Positions 1 to 7,388 are shown, counted from the stretch's first letter. The stretch: DNA of 19,507 bases from Caldilineae bacterium (GCA_020634625.1 JACKBJ010000030.1:1-19507); one strand, 5' to 3'. The notes: generated by a model from the letters alone, not told the origin. Numbers and translations: made by a program.

Positions 1-2
1 AG

Positions 3-620
3 CCCGAGACCGCCTGGGATGCGGATGGCTTCCCGGGTAGCTGGACGCGGATTCTCGGCTGGACGCCCGACAGCCGACGGCTGCTTCTGCTATCCGGAAG
101 CACCGCGGATGGTTGCGAGATGGGTCAGGCGTTCTCCTCCGCCAAGCTGCAGGATCTGCTGACCGGCAATCTCGAGACGCTGCCGTGGGGCGCGGGTCAC
201 CGCTTCGATCCGAGCGGCTACCGGCTGGCCTATGCCTTCGATCCGCCAGGCTCCACGGCCACCGCAACGACCCGACGTGGTCTGGCCGTTCGCGACCTGC
301 GCGATGGGGCGACCCTGAGCGTCACGCTCCAGGCGGACAGCGTGGAGAGTCTGACCTGGTCGCCCAGCGGGGATGCGCTGGCCTTCGTGACCGGCTTCGA
401 ATTCGAGGTCTGCGACGGATGGGCACGCACGGGTCTGGCGCGCTTCGACCTCGAGTCGGGTACGACTCGCACCTTGCGTGTCGCCGGTCCCGCTCGGCTC
501 GGGATCGTCGCCTGGCGCGACGACGGGCTCTTGGAGCTCACGGATTCGGCAACGCCACGGGACCGGTCCGCGGCGCGAATCCTCGTCGATGCCCTGACCG
601 GCGAGATGCGTTCCGACTGA
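3..620 (+). CDS. Beta-propeller (WD40/TolB-like) protein, C-terminal fragment
   Basis: The frame is open from the left edge, so the N-terminus lies outside the window. The visible 205 residues contain repeated blade-like segments of the TolB/WD40-like type: GWTPDSRRLLLLSG near the start, then DPSGYRLAYAF, LTWSPSGDALAFVTG and VAWRDDGLLEL. Each has the W-[ST]-P-[DS]-[GS]-x-x-[LI]-[AL] pattern seen where one propeller strand leads into the next. The protein ends MRSD with a TGA stop. Such propellers often sit in periplasmic or secreted binding proteins or behind sensor domains, but the part that would define the function is missing. It converges on the minus-strand SUI1-type gene with only 49 bp between stops, and no obvious terminator is visible there. 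The fold call is fairly safe; no specific function is claimed. Confidence 0.7.
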   Translation, partial: PETAWDADGFPGSWTRILGWTPDSRRLLLLSGSTADGCEMGQAFSSAKLQDLLTGNLETLPWGAGHRFDPSGYRLAYAFDPPGSTATATTRRGLAVRDLRDGATLSVTLQADSVESLTWSPSGDALAFVTGFEFEVCDGWARTGLARFDLESGTTRTLRVAGPARLGIVAWRDDGLLELTDSATPRDRSAARILVDALTGEMRSD

Positions 621-669
621 CGGGCTGTGCCCATGGGCCGCGACGGTGCATGGCCCGCCGCGCGCGCCC

Positions 670-1026
670 TCAGCCCCCGGTGAACTTGGTCTTGTAGCCC
701 AGGCCCTGCAGCGCCGCCGCGATGGCCTCGCGGTGGTCGCCCTGGATCACGATCTCGCCGTCCTTGGCCGAGCCGCCGGTGCCACAGGCGGCCTTGAGCT
801 GCTTGGCCAGGGCCTTGAGGTCGGCCTCGGTCAGCTGCAGGTCGTGGACCAGGGTGACCGTCTTGCCGCCGCGGCCCTTCTTCTCGCGGCGGATGCCGGC
901 CAGCTGCTTCTCGGGCGGCAGCGACGGGCCGGACGGCTTGCCGCCGCCGGTCCGCCCGCCGCGATCGATCTCGCCGCGCCGCGCATCGTCGGTCGAGTAC
1001 ACCAGCCTGCCGCCGCGCCGGGTCAT
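670..1026 (-). CDS. yciH: SUI1/eIF1-like translation initiation factor (YciH family)
   Basis: This 118-residue protein has a basic, glycine-rich N-terminal half (residues 1-50), followed by a SUI1 fold at about 53-112 with GGKTVTLVHDLQL, a lysine- and alanine-rich helix, then GTGGSAKDGEIVIQGDH and a C-terminal helix ending LGYKTKFTGG. These are the hallmarks of bacterial YciH/SUI1 proteins, homologues of eIF1 thought to bind the small ribosomal subunit and affect start-codon fidelity. The ATG at 1026 was chosen because GAGGAG (complement at 1034-1039) lies 7 nt upstream and the family similarity begins just after it; the longer open frame upstream is purA antisense-type noise. It follows purA on the same strand with a 112-bp gap holding a possible promoter of its own. 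Length is normal for the family. Confidence 0.88.
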   Translation of the reverse strand: MTRRGGRLVYSTDDARRGEIDRGGRTGGGKPSGPSLPPEKQLAGIRREKKGRGGKTVTLVHDLQLTEADLKALAKQLKAACGTGGSAKDGEIVIQGDHREAIAAALQGLGYKTKFTGG

Positions 1027-1117
1027 GGCCTCGCTCCTCGGGGTCGTCGGTCCTCGAGCGCCCGTCGATCCCACGGCCTGGCTCGGCCGCGGTCCCGGCG
1101 GGCGCTCCCGGTCAGGG

Positions 1118-1123
1118 ATTGTA
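1118..1123 (-). promoter_or_regulatory. Possible -10 box (TACAAT) for yciH
   Basis: Read on the minus strand, TACAAT lies in the 112-bp gap between the purA stop and the yciH start, about 90 nt upstream of the yciH ATG. It matches five of six positions of the TATAAT consensus. No convincing -35 hexamer is seen at the right spacing, so the call is weak. The gene may instead be co-transcribed with purA. Confidence 0.35.
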
Positions 1124-1138
1124 GCGCGGCTGCCGCCC

Positions 1139-2458
<1,320 letters not shown>

Positions 2459-2629
2459 GTGTGCTAAGCCCCCTTCGGTGATCGAGGGCCCCTGCCGCCA
2501 TCCGGCAACAAAAAGGCCCTCAGCGGATTGCCGAGGGCGAGCTTTGCCTTTTACCGTCGCGCGGCCCGGGGGCCAGGCGCCGGTGATCCGCACCCGCTAG
2601 CGCGGGAGGCTCGCCGCGAATCGAACGAC
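2459..2629 (-). promoter_or_regulatory. Structured 5' leader of purA, probable attenuator
   Basis: If transcription starts about 7 nt after the extended -10 box at 2636-2641, purA has a leader of about 170 nt. It contains a 5-bp GC hairpin with a 4-nt loop (2593-2606) and a strong intrinsic terminator (2507-2538). A 7-bp alternative pairing between AAAAGGC (2546-2552) and GCCUUUU (2511-2517) would engage the U-tract and overlap the foot of the terminator stem. A sense-strand terminator inside a leader, with no gene upstream on that strand, fits transcription attenuation. No known riboswitch consensus (purine, PRPP, T-box) was recognised. Confidence 0.5.
2507..2538 (-). terminator. Intrinsic terminator in the purA leader
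   Basis: On the minus strand a 9-bp stem, GCCCTCGGC paired with GCTGAGGGC (one G-T wobble), closes a 5-nt AATCC loop. It is followed at once by CTTTTTGTTG. This is a textbook Rho-independent terminator. It ends 48 nt before the purA ATG and points toward purA, so it would abort purA transcription unless antitermination occurs. Confidence 0.7.
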
Positions 2630-2635
2630 GCGGCC

Positions 2636-2641
2636 AGTCTA
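2636..2641 (-). promoter_or_regulatory. Extended -10 promoter of purA
   Basis: The minus strand reads TGTGC then TAGACT, that is a TGn extended element joined to a -10 box. No good -35 hexamer is visible 17 nt further up, which is common for extended -10 promoters. Predicted initiation is near 2629. The same TAGACT hexamer serves trmB on the opposite strand. Confidence 0.5.
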
Positions 2642-2698
2642 GCACAGGCTCGGCGCGCGCGGCCAGCCCGACCCTCCGTCCCGGCCCCAGCCGCCGCG

Positions 2699-2727
2699 TT
2701 GACCCATCCAGGCGGCCCCGATAGACT
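2699..2727 (+). promoter_or_regulatory. Sigma-70-type promoter of trmB (leaderless)
   Basis: TTGACC (2699-2704), a 17-nt spacer and TAGACT (2722-2727) form a near-consensus promoter. The -10 box ends 7 nt before the trmB ATG at 2735, so the predicted start of transcription coincides with the start codon. This is the geometry of leaderless genes. No Shine-Dalgarno sequence could fit in the transcript. Confidence 0.65.
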
Positions 2728-2734
2728 CCGGAGC

Positions 2735-3667
2735 ATGCGCAAACCCTATGGCAGCCTGGCCCCGCTGGTCACGCCGCAGCAGGCCCACAAGCCGGTCGAC
2801 TGGCCGGCCCGCTTCGGCCGCGTCGCGCCGCTCGAGCTCGAGATCGGCTGCGGCAACGGCGAGTACCTGGCCCGCTTGGCAGCGGCGCACCCCGAGCGCG
2901 ACTTCATCGGCGTCGAGCGCATGTGGGGCCGGGTCAAGAAGATCCTGCGCAAGCTGGACCTGGCCGAGTTGGCCAACGCGCGCTTGATCTACGGCGAGGC
3001 CGCGATCGCCCTGGGCTACCTGCTGCCCCCGCGCAGCCTGACGCGGGTGCACACGCTGTTCCCCTGCCCCTGGCCCGGCGACGACGAAGGTCGGCACCGG
3101 CTCTATGGACCGGCCTTCCTGGCCCTGGTCAACAGCCGGCTGGTCGAGGCCGGCCGGGTGCTGCTGGTGACCGACGACCGCGACTACTTCGACTGGGTGC
3201 TGGCCCAGCTGCCCGGCAGCGGCTTCGACGGCCAGAGCGCCGAGGTGGGCGCCGACTACGGCACCAAGTTCGAACGCAAATGGGTCGGCGAGGGGCAGGC
3301 CCGATTCTACCGTCTCGATCTGACCAAGCGCCGGCACATCGAGGTGCCGCCGAGCCAGGAGGCCGTCATGCGGACCCATCGGATCGCCCGTTTCGAGGCC
3401 AGGGGCTTCGCGCCGGTCGAGGCCCAGTCCGGCGACTGCCGGGTGCGCGGCCTCGACTTCCTGCACGACCCGGCGCAGGACCGCGGCATGGTGCGCGTGG
3501 TCGTGGCCGAGCCCGGCCTGACGCAGGAGCTCTGGATCGAGATCCGGCCTCACGACGGGGGCTGGGTGGTCGCGCCAGCCCGCGGTACCGGCGGGCTGAT
3601 GACCGACGGCGTGCAGCTCGCGTTGGACGCGGTGGCGGCGGCGGCCGAGGGGCTCCCGGCGGATTAA
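2735..3667 (+). CDS. trmB: TrmB-like tRNA (guanine-N7)-methyltransferase, long form
   Basis: TrmB makes m7G46 in tRNA from S-adenosylmethionine. The 310-residue protein shows the SAM-binding motif LEIGCGNGEYLARL (34-47), DFIGVER (56-62), the substrate motif FPCPWP (109-114), VTDDRDYF (145-152) and TKFERKW (177-183). In most TrmB proteins the central motif is FPDPWxKxRH, with an Asp and His important in E. coli. Here Asp is Cys111 and the following GDDEGRHRL no longer matches. A C-terminal extension of about 110 residues (200-310) goes beyond the usual 210-240 residues; it contains GMVRVVVAEPGLTQELWIEI. I recall similar long TrmB-like proteins with an FPCPWP motif in Chloroflexota, so this looks like a subfamily trait and not damage. 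The ATG at 2735 fits both the promoter and the conserved RKPYGSLAP N-terminus. Activity on tRNA is inferred. Confidence 0.85.
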   Translation: MRKPYGSLAPLVTPQQAHKPVDWPARFGRVAPLELEIGCGNGEYLARLAAAHPERDFIGVERMWGRVKKILRKLDLAELANARLIYGEAAIALGYLLPPRSLTRVHTLFPCPWPGDDEGRHRLYGPAFLALVNSRLVEAGRVLLVTDDRDYFDWVLAQLPGSGFDGQSAEVGADYGTKFERKWVGEGQARFYRLDLTKRRHIEVPPSQEAVMRTHRIARFEARGFAPVEAQSGDCRVRGLDFLHDPAQDRGMVRVVVAEPGLTQELWIEIRPHDGGWVVAPARGTGGLMTDGVQLALDAVAAAAEGLPAD

Positions 3668-3672
3668 AGGTC

Positions 3673-3745
3673 GGCGCCGGGCAGAGGGGGGGTTCTGCCC
3701 GGCGCCTGCGTTTGCGAGGAGGAGAAAACGCACCTGCATTGTAGG
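3673..3745 (+). repeat. Hairpin-plus-AGGAGGAGA element, copy A
   Basis: Six bases after the trmB stop, a perfect 13-bp inverted repeat (GGCGCCGGGCAGA, 3673-3685, with its complement at 3694-3706) encloses a loop of seven G and one T. It is followed by AGGAGGAGA (3717-3725) and CTGCATTGTAGG (3734-3745). In this copy the AGGAGGAG stretch lies in the loop of a second hairpin formed by TGCGTTT (3707-3713) and AAACGCA (3726-3732). There is no T-tract. The element shares hairpin core, tail and order with copy B, 192 bp downstream. It could contribute to trmB 3'-end formation, be a small structured RNA, or be a dispersed repeat. I do not recognise it. Confidence 0.65.
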
Positions 3746-3818
3746 ACCCGGAATCGGGACTTGCTCGACGCTTACCCGACGCTCGCCCTACGCTCCGTCG
3801 ACGCCGCGTGCGGCCGGT

Positions 3819-3836
3819 GGTCGAGGGCCCTCGACC
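3819..3836. repeat. 18-bp perfect palindrome
   Basis: GGTCGAGGGCCCTCGACC reads the same on both strands with no spacer. It lies between the two hairpin elements in the convergent gap. It may be a protein-binding site or part of the structured region; no function is assigned. Confidence 0.55.
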
Positions 3837-3864
3837 GGATCGCCGGGGGCCCCTTAACAGGCAG

Positions 3865-3937
3865 GGCGCCGGGTGTGAGGAGGACACCCGGCGCCGCAAC
3901 CCGAATCAGGAGGAGAGAAGTCTGCAGCCATTCTAGG
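3865..3937 (+). repeat. Hairpin-plus-AGGAGGAGA element, copy B
   Basis: A perfect 12-bp inverted repeat (GGCGCCGGGTGT, 3865-3876, with its complement at 3884-3895) encloses GAGGAGG. It is followed by AGGAGGAGA (3908-3916) and CTGCAGCCATTCTAGG (3922-3937). Compared with copy A the outer nine pairs of the stem are identical, while the inner pairs differ on both arms so that pairing is kept. The tail motifs occur in the same order at similar spacing. Confidence 0.65.
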
Positions 3938-3954
3938 CGCCCGGCCGCGGCGCT

Positions 3955-3983
3955 GCTGGACGGCGGGCCCACCGCTGTCCAGC
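3955..3983 (-). terminator. Hairpin downstream of the sugar-transferase gene
   Basis: A 12-bp stem (GCTGGAC then GGCGG, pairing with CCGCT then GTCCAGC, one G-T wobble) closes a 5-nt loop and begins 7 nt after the stop codon at 3991-3993 on the minus strand. It lacks a T-tract, so it may be a weak or Rho-assisted terminator, or simply protect the mRNA 3' end. Confidence 0.4.
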
Positions 3984-3990
3984 GGCCAGC

Positions 3991-5262
3991 CTACGCCGAG
4001 CCGCCGTTCGATCCGTCGCCGGCCTCGGGTGGTCGCGCGGCGGCCTCGTTCGGTCGCGCGGTGTCGGCATCCGGCGCACCCTCGCCACGCAGAGCCTGGT
4101 AGGCGCGGCGCCAGCGCTGTTCCTCGCGGCGGTGCCGCACCCGCGCGTGACCGCGCCGCCGTGGCGTCAGGCCGAAGAGCGCCAGCCCGACCGCCGAGGC
4201 GAAGAGCTGCAGGTCGAGCCCCAGGCTGCGGTTGCGGATGTACAGCAGGTCGTAGCGCAGCTTCTCGCGCGGGGTCGAGTAGTAGTCGCCGTAGACCTGG
4301 GCCAGGCCGGCCAGGCCGGGGCGCACCGCGTGCCGTCGCGGGTAGTCCTGGATCTGGCGGACATGCCGTTGGACGAAGACCGTCCGCTCCGGGCGCGGGC
4401 CGACCAGGCTCATGTCGCCGCGCAGGATGTTGAGCATCTGCGGCAGCTCGTCGATGTGGGTGCGGCGAAGCAGGTTGCCCAGGCGCGTGACCCGGGCGTC
4501 GGCGGGCGAAGCGGGCACCGGACCGGTGACGTCCTCGGCGTTCTTGACCATGGTGCGCAGCTTGTACTGGTTGAAGCTGCGCCCGCCCTGCTTCACGGCC
4601 ACCTTGGCCACCAGGAGCGGGCCGGGATCCTGCAGCCAGACCGCCACCGCCAGCAGGCTCGACAGGGGCAGCGAGACGGCGATGATCGCCAACGTCAGCA
4701 GGATCTCGACGCCGCGCTTGGCCTGGTCCCAGGGCCGGCGCGCCAGGGGCAGGCCGGCATGCCAGCGTTCCACCTCGACCATCACGTCCGGCGCCGGCCG
4801 GGCGATCACCTCGACCAGGCCGAAGCGCCGGCTGGTCAGCCACAGCACCACCGCGAAGGCGCCCAGGCTGCTGAAGGTGAAGAAGTTGACGAACTTCACC
4901 AGTCGGGCGAAGGGGGTCACCCCGAACTGTGACTGGTAGATCGCCACGATCACGCCGAAGGTGAGCGCGGCCAGAACCGTCAGCCGGAGCTGGTTCTCGG
5001 AGCGCAGCGGGCCCGGCAGGAGCCGCGCCACCTGGTAGGCCAGGGCGCTGACCAGGGCGAACAGCGCCGTCAGGGCCGTCCACTGCAGCAGGTCGTTCTG
5101 GATGTCGTAGTCGTAGAGCGCCGCCACGCGGACGGCATAGCGCTGAACCAGCCAGAAGCTGAGCAGGGTCAGGACGACGTAGGCCAGCAGGAGCAGGCGG
5201 AACTTGCGGGACCGCGCGGGGCGCTCCGGTGACCGGGGTTGTGAGGGCCTGGGTTCGCTCAT
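3991..5262 (-). CDS. Polytopic initiating sugar transferase (phosphoglycosyltransferase, WcaJ-like)
   Basis: This 423-residue membrane protein should transfer a sugar-1-phosphate from a nucleotide sugar to undecaprenyl phosphate, starting assembly of an exopolysaccharide or other surface glycan at the inner face of the membrane. About four transmembrane segments (22-44, 58-82, 92-112, 124-145) precede a fifth hydrophobic helix (183-210), typical of the reentrant helix of this family. The Bacterial sugar transferase domain (about 180-370) shows KRGVEILL, FNQYKLRTM (230-238), DELPQMLNILRGDMSLVGPR (271-290, with the catalytic Asp-Glu pair 271-272) and RPGLAGLAQV (314-323). The C-terminal 40 residues are basic, then low in complexity. 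The ATG at 5262 gives the best N-terminus, though no strong ribosome binding site precedes it. It is divergent from a WecG/TagA-type glycosyltransferase that could act next in the same pathway. The sugar donor cannot be told from sequence. Confidence 0.92.
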   Translation of the reverse strand: MSEPRPSQPRSPERPARSRKFRLLLLAYVVLTLLSFWLVQRYAVRVAALYDYDIQNDLLQWTALTALFALVSALAYQVARLLPGPLRSENQLRLTVLAALTFGVIVAIYQSQFGVTPFARLVKFVNFFTFSSLGAFAVVLWLTSRRFGLVEVIARPAPDVMVEVERWHAGLPLARRPWDQAKRGVEILLTLAIIAVSLPLSSLLAVAVWLQDPGPLLVAKVAVKQGGRSFNQYKLRTMVKNAEDVTGPVPASPADARVTRLGNLLRRTHIDELPQMLNILRGDMSLVGPRPERTVFVQRHVRQIQDYPRRHAVRPGLAGLAQVYGDYYSTPREKLRYDLLYIRNRSLGLDLQLFASAVGLALFGLTPRRRGHARVRHRREEQRWRRAYQALRGEGAPDADTARPNEAAARPPEAGDGSNGGSA

Positions 5263-5312
5263 GGGGCGCTTGGGTCCGCATGCCGCGTGCGGCGTCGCAA
5301 GCGGCGGGGCTC

Positions 5313-5341
5313 TATAATCGCACCGCGACGCCCTGGGCGTC
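5313..5341 (+). promoter_or_regulatory. Promoter with overlapping palindrome upstream of the WecG/TagA-type gene
   Basis: A perfect TATAAT -10 box lies at 5313-5318, between the divergent sugar-transferase and WecG/TagA-type genes. No clear -35 hexamer is seen. Transcription would start near 5325, immediately beside a 7-bp inverted repeat (GACGCCC T GGGCGTC, 5327-5341) that could serve as an operator or form a 5' hairpin. The same AT-rich core reads ATTATAGAG on the other strand and could weakly serve the divergent gene. Confidence 0.5.
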
Positions 5342-5398
5342 TCCCCGGGCCAAGCCGTGACGGCCCCGCGGGGACGGGTCTCGATGCGCGGAGTCCTC

Positions 5399-6199
5399 AT
5401 GATACCCGATTCGACCATCGCGACAATCGAGCCACCGGACGCGAGCCCGGCGGCTCCCCCGGCCCGGCGCGAGATCCTGGGCGTCCGCGTCGACGACCTG
5501 GACTGGGCCGATGCCCTGGCTCGCATCGACGGCTTCCTGGCCGCCGGCGGCCCCCACCAGGTGATCACGCCCAACCCGGAGCTGGTGCTGGCCGCGCGCC
5601 GCAACCCGGCCTTCCGGGCGGCCATCGAAGGGGCCGACCTGGTCACCTGCGACGGCGTCGGCCTGCGCTGGGCCGGCCGCCTGCTGAGCCAGCCCCTGCG
5701 TGCCGTGATCCCGGGCAGCGAGCTGATCGAGCGCATGGCCGAGCGCGGGGCGGCGCGGGGCGAGCGCTGGTTCCTGCTCGGCGGGGCCGAGGGCGTGGCC
5801 GAGGTGGTCGGGCGCGTGCTGGCCGGGCGCTACCCCGGCCTGGTGATCGCCGGCAGCCATGCCGGATCGCCGCGGCCGGACGCCGCCGAGGCGATCCTCC
5901 GGCGCATCGAGGCCGCCGGCCCGATCGACGCGCTCTTCGTCGCCTACGGCTCGCCGGCGCAGGAGCTGTGGATCGCCGAGCAGCAGCCGCGCCTGCGCAT
6001 CCCGGTGGCGGTGGGCGTCGGCGGCGCCTTCAACTTCCTGGCCGGCCGGAGCCGCCGGCCGCCCGAATGGGTCCGCCGCGCCGGCCTGATCTGGCTCTTC
6101 CGCCTGCTCAGCGAGCCCTGGCGCTGGCGCCGCCAGCTGGGCTTGCTGCGCTTCGTGCTGCTGGTCTTCGGCGCGCGCCTGCGCGGAGCCGACGCATGA
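5399..6199 (+). CDS. WecG/TagA/CpsF-family glycosyltransferase (GT26)
   Basis: Members add the second sugar (such as N-acetylmannosamine or its uronic acid) to an undecaprenyl-pyrophosphate-linked sugar in teichoic acid, enterobacterial common antigen or exopolysaccharide synthesis. The 266-residue protein carries ITPNPELVLAARR (56-68), GADLVTCDGVGLRWAGR (78-94), RWFLLGGAEGVAE (123-135), AYGSPAQELWI (182-192) and GVGGAFNFLAG (206-216). In most relatives I know the last motif reads GAxFDFxAG and is followed by GLEWLxRL; here Asn212 replaces the Asp and Ile231 the Glu. The ATG at 5399 follows GGAG by 5 nt; GTG 5357 and ATG 5384 are in-frame alternatives adding up to 14 residues. It shares a 4-nt ATGA overlap with the following GNAT gene. 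The pathway link to the divergent phosphoglycosyltransferase is inferred from position and family. Confidence 0.9.
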   Translation: MIPDSTIATIEPPDASPAAPPARREILGVRVDDLDWADALARIDGFLAAGGPHQVITPNPELVLAARRNPAFRAAIEGADLVTCDGVGLRWAGRLLSQPLRAVIPGSELIERMAERGAARGERWFLLGGAEGVAEVVGRVLAGRYPGLVIAGSHAGSPRPDAAEAILRRIEAAGPIDALFVAYGSPAQELWIAEQQPRLRIPVAVGVGGAFNFLAGRSRRPPEWVRRAGLIWLFRLLSEPWRWRRQLGLLRFVLLVFGARLRGADA

Positions 6200-6903
6200 T
6201 CCCGATCCGAGGACCGCGCCTCAGCCTGCGCGACTTCCGGCTGGAAGACCTGGCGGCCTACCGCGCCTGGCGTCTGCCCGGACACGCCTGGCAGGAGCTG
6301 GACGGACCCTACTACGCCGCCGAGAGCGCGGCCGAGATCGACGCGCGCATCGACCGGCTGCGCCAGCGCATCGTGGCCGGCCGGTGGCCCTCGCCCCGCA
6401 GTCGGCTGCTGATCGCCGATGCCCGGACCGACCGGCTCTTCGGCACGGTGTCCTGGTACTGGATCGGCCAGGAGAGCTGGTGGCCGGCGGCCGGCATCAG
6501 CCTCTTCGACGAGCACCGTTGGCGTCAAGGCCTGGGCTTCGAAGCCCTCGGCCTCTGGGTCGACTACCTCTTTCGGGCCGAGCCGCGCTTCCGGCGCATG
6601 GATCTCGAGACCTGGAGCGGCAACGCGGGCATGATGCGCCTGGCCGAGACGCTCGGCTTCACGCTCGAGGCGCGGCATCGCAAGGCGCGGCAGGTCGGTG
6701 GGCTGGACTACGACAGCCTGGGCTATGGCGTGCTCCGCGAGGAGTGGATCGCGCGCTACCCACGTGGCTTCGCGGCCCGGCTGCGCGAGGACCCGCCAAC
6801 CCCGCCACCGCCCGCCAGCCCGACTCCGACCAGCCCGACCACATCCGACCCGGCCACATCCACCCCGCCCCCGGCGGCCCCCGCAAGGAAGGACAGTCCA
6901 TGA
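6196..6903 (+). CDS. GNAT-family N-acetyltransferase with Pro/Thr/Ser tail
   Basis: The protein is 235 residues long. Residues 1-190 match RimJ/RimL-type GNAT proteins: RGPRLSLRDFRLEDLAAYRAW (5-25), a beta-strand IGTVSWYW-like segment (82-89), the acetyl-CoA loop RWRQGLGFEAL (108-118), then LETWSGNAGMMRLAETLGF (137-155). The substrate is unknown; relatives acetylate protein N-termini, amino sugars or small molecules. Residues 199-235 are unusual, a run of Pro, Thr, Ser and Ala ending just before the next gene's ribosome binding site, with slightly repetitive coding DNA. This may be a flexible linker or recently added sequence. The start overlaps the previous stop as ATGA (6196), and its own stop overlaps the OsmC start in the same way, so the three genes are likely one translationally coupled unit. 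An amino-sugar role would fit the glycan context but is only a guess. Confidence 0.85.
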   Translation: MIPIRGPRLSLRDFRLEDLAAYRAWRLPGHAWQELDGPYYAAESAAEIDARIDRLRQRIVAGRWPSPRSRLLIADARTDRLFGTVSWYWIGQESWWPAAGISLFDEHRWRQGLGFEALGLWVDYLFRAEPRFRRMDLETWSGNAGMMRLAETLGFTLEARHRKARQVGGLDYDSLGYGVLREEWIARYPRGFAARLREDPPTPPPPASPTPTSPTTSDPATSTPPPAAPARKDSP

Positions 6904-7373
6904 GCGACACCCGCGCCGGCGCCAGCGAGGCGCATCCGGTCCACCAGGTCAGCGCCCGCCTCGACGGCGCCGGCTTCCGCACCGAGATCCAGTCCGGCAC
7001 GCATCGGCTGATCGCCGACGAGCCGCTCGAGGTCGGCGGAACCGATCTCGGCCCCAACCCCTACGATCTCCTGCTCGCGGCCCTGGCCGCCTGCACCGTC
7101 ATGACCCTGCGCATGTACGCCGACCACAAGGGCATTCCGCTCGAGGCGGTCGGGGTCAGCCTCACGCATCGCAAGATCCATGCCCAGGACTGCGAGGACT
7201 GCGAGTCCAAGTCGGGCCGCATCGACCGTATCGAGCGCAGCCTGCAGCTCGAGGGCGACCTGACCGAGGCCCAGCGCACGCGCATGACCGAGATCGCCTC
7301 GCGCTGCCCGGTCCATCGGACCCTCACCAGCGAGACGGTGATCCGGACCGTGCTGGCACCGGCTCCCGACTGA
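6900..7373 (+). CDS. OsmC/Ohr-family peroxiredoxin-like protein
   Basis: OsmC-family proteins reduce organic hydroperoxides through a reactive cysteine pair in a cytoplasmic homodimer. In this 157-residue protein the two expected cysteines are present: Cys65 in ALAACTVMTLRMYAD (61-75) and Cys136 in SRCPVHRTL (134-142). GPNPYDLLLAAL (51-62) just before Cys65 is also typical. A CxxC pair (Cys98, Cys101, in DCEDCES) sits in the middle region, as in some OsmC-like subgroups, and could add redox or metal-binding function. AAGGAAGGA (6885-6893) ends 6 nt before the ATG, a strong ribosome binding site. The start overlaps the GNAT stop as ATGA. A promoter for the next gene lies shortly after the stop, so this is probably the last gene of the coupled group. 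The exact peroxide substrate is unknown. Confidence 0.9.
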   Translation: MSDTRAGASEAHPVHQVSARLDGAGFRTEIQSGTHRLIADEPLEVGGTDLGPNPYDLLLAALAACTVMTLRMYADHKGIPLEAVGVSLTHRKIHAQDCEDCESKSGRIDRIERSLQLEGDLTEAQRTRMTEIASRCPVHRTLTSETVIRTVLAPAPD

Positions 7374-7388
7374 GCCCGCCCGGCGCTC

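Noticed and set aside
2459..2593. N-terminal extension of PurA from GTG 2593.
   Set aside because: The frame is open but crosses the terminator hairpin, lacks family similarity, and PurA normally starts close to the GDEGKGK loop.
2593..2641. A tRNA gene on the minus strand, suggested by a GTTCGATTC stretch.
   Set aside because: The surrounding bases do not form a 5-bp T-stem, and no anticodon or acceptor stem could be drawn.
2639..3739. A 366-codon open frame opposite trmB.
   Set aside because: No family-like motifs; it lies antisense to a clear methyltransferase frame.
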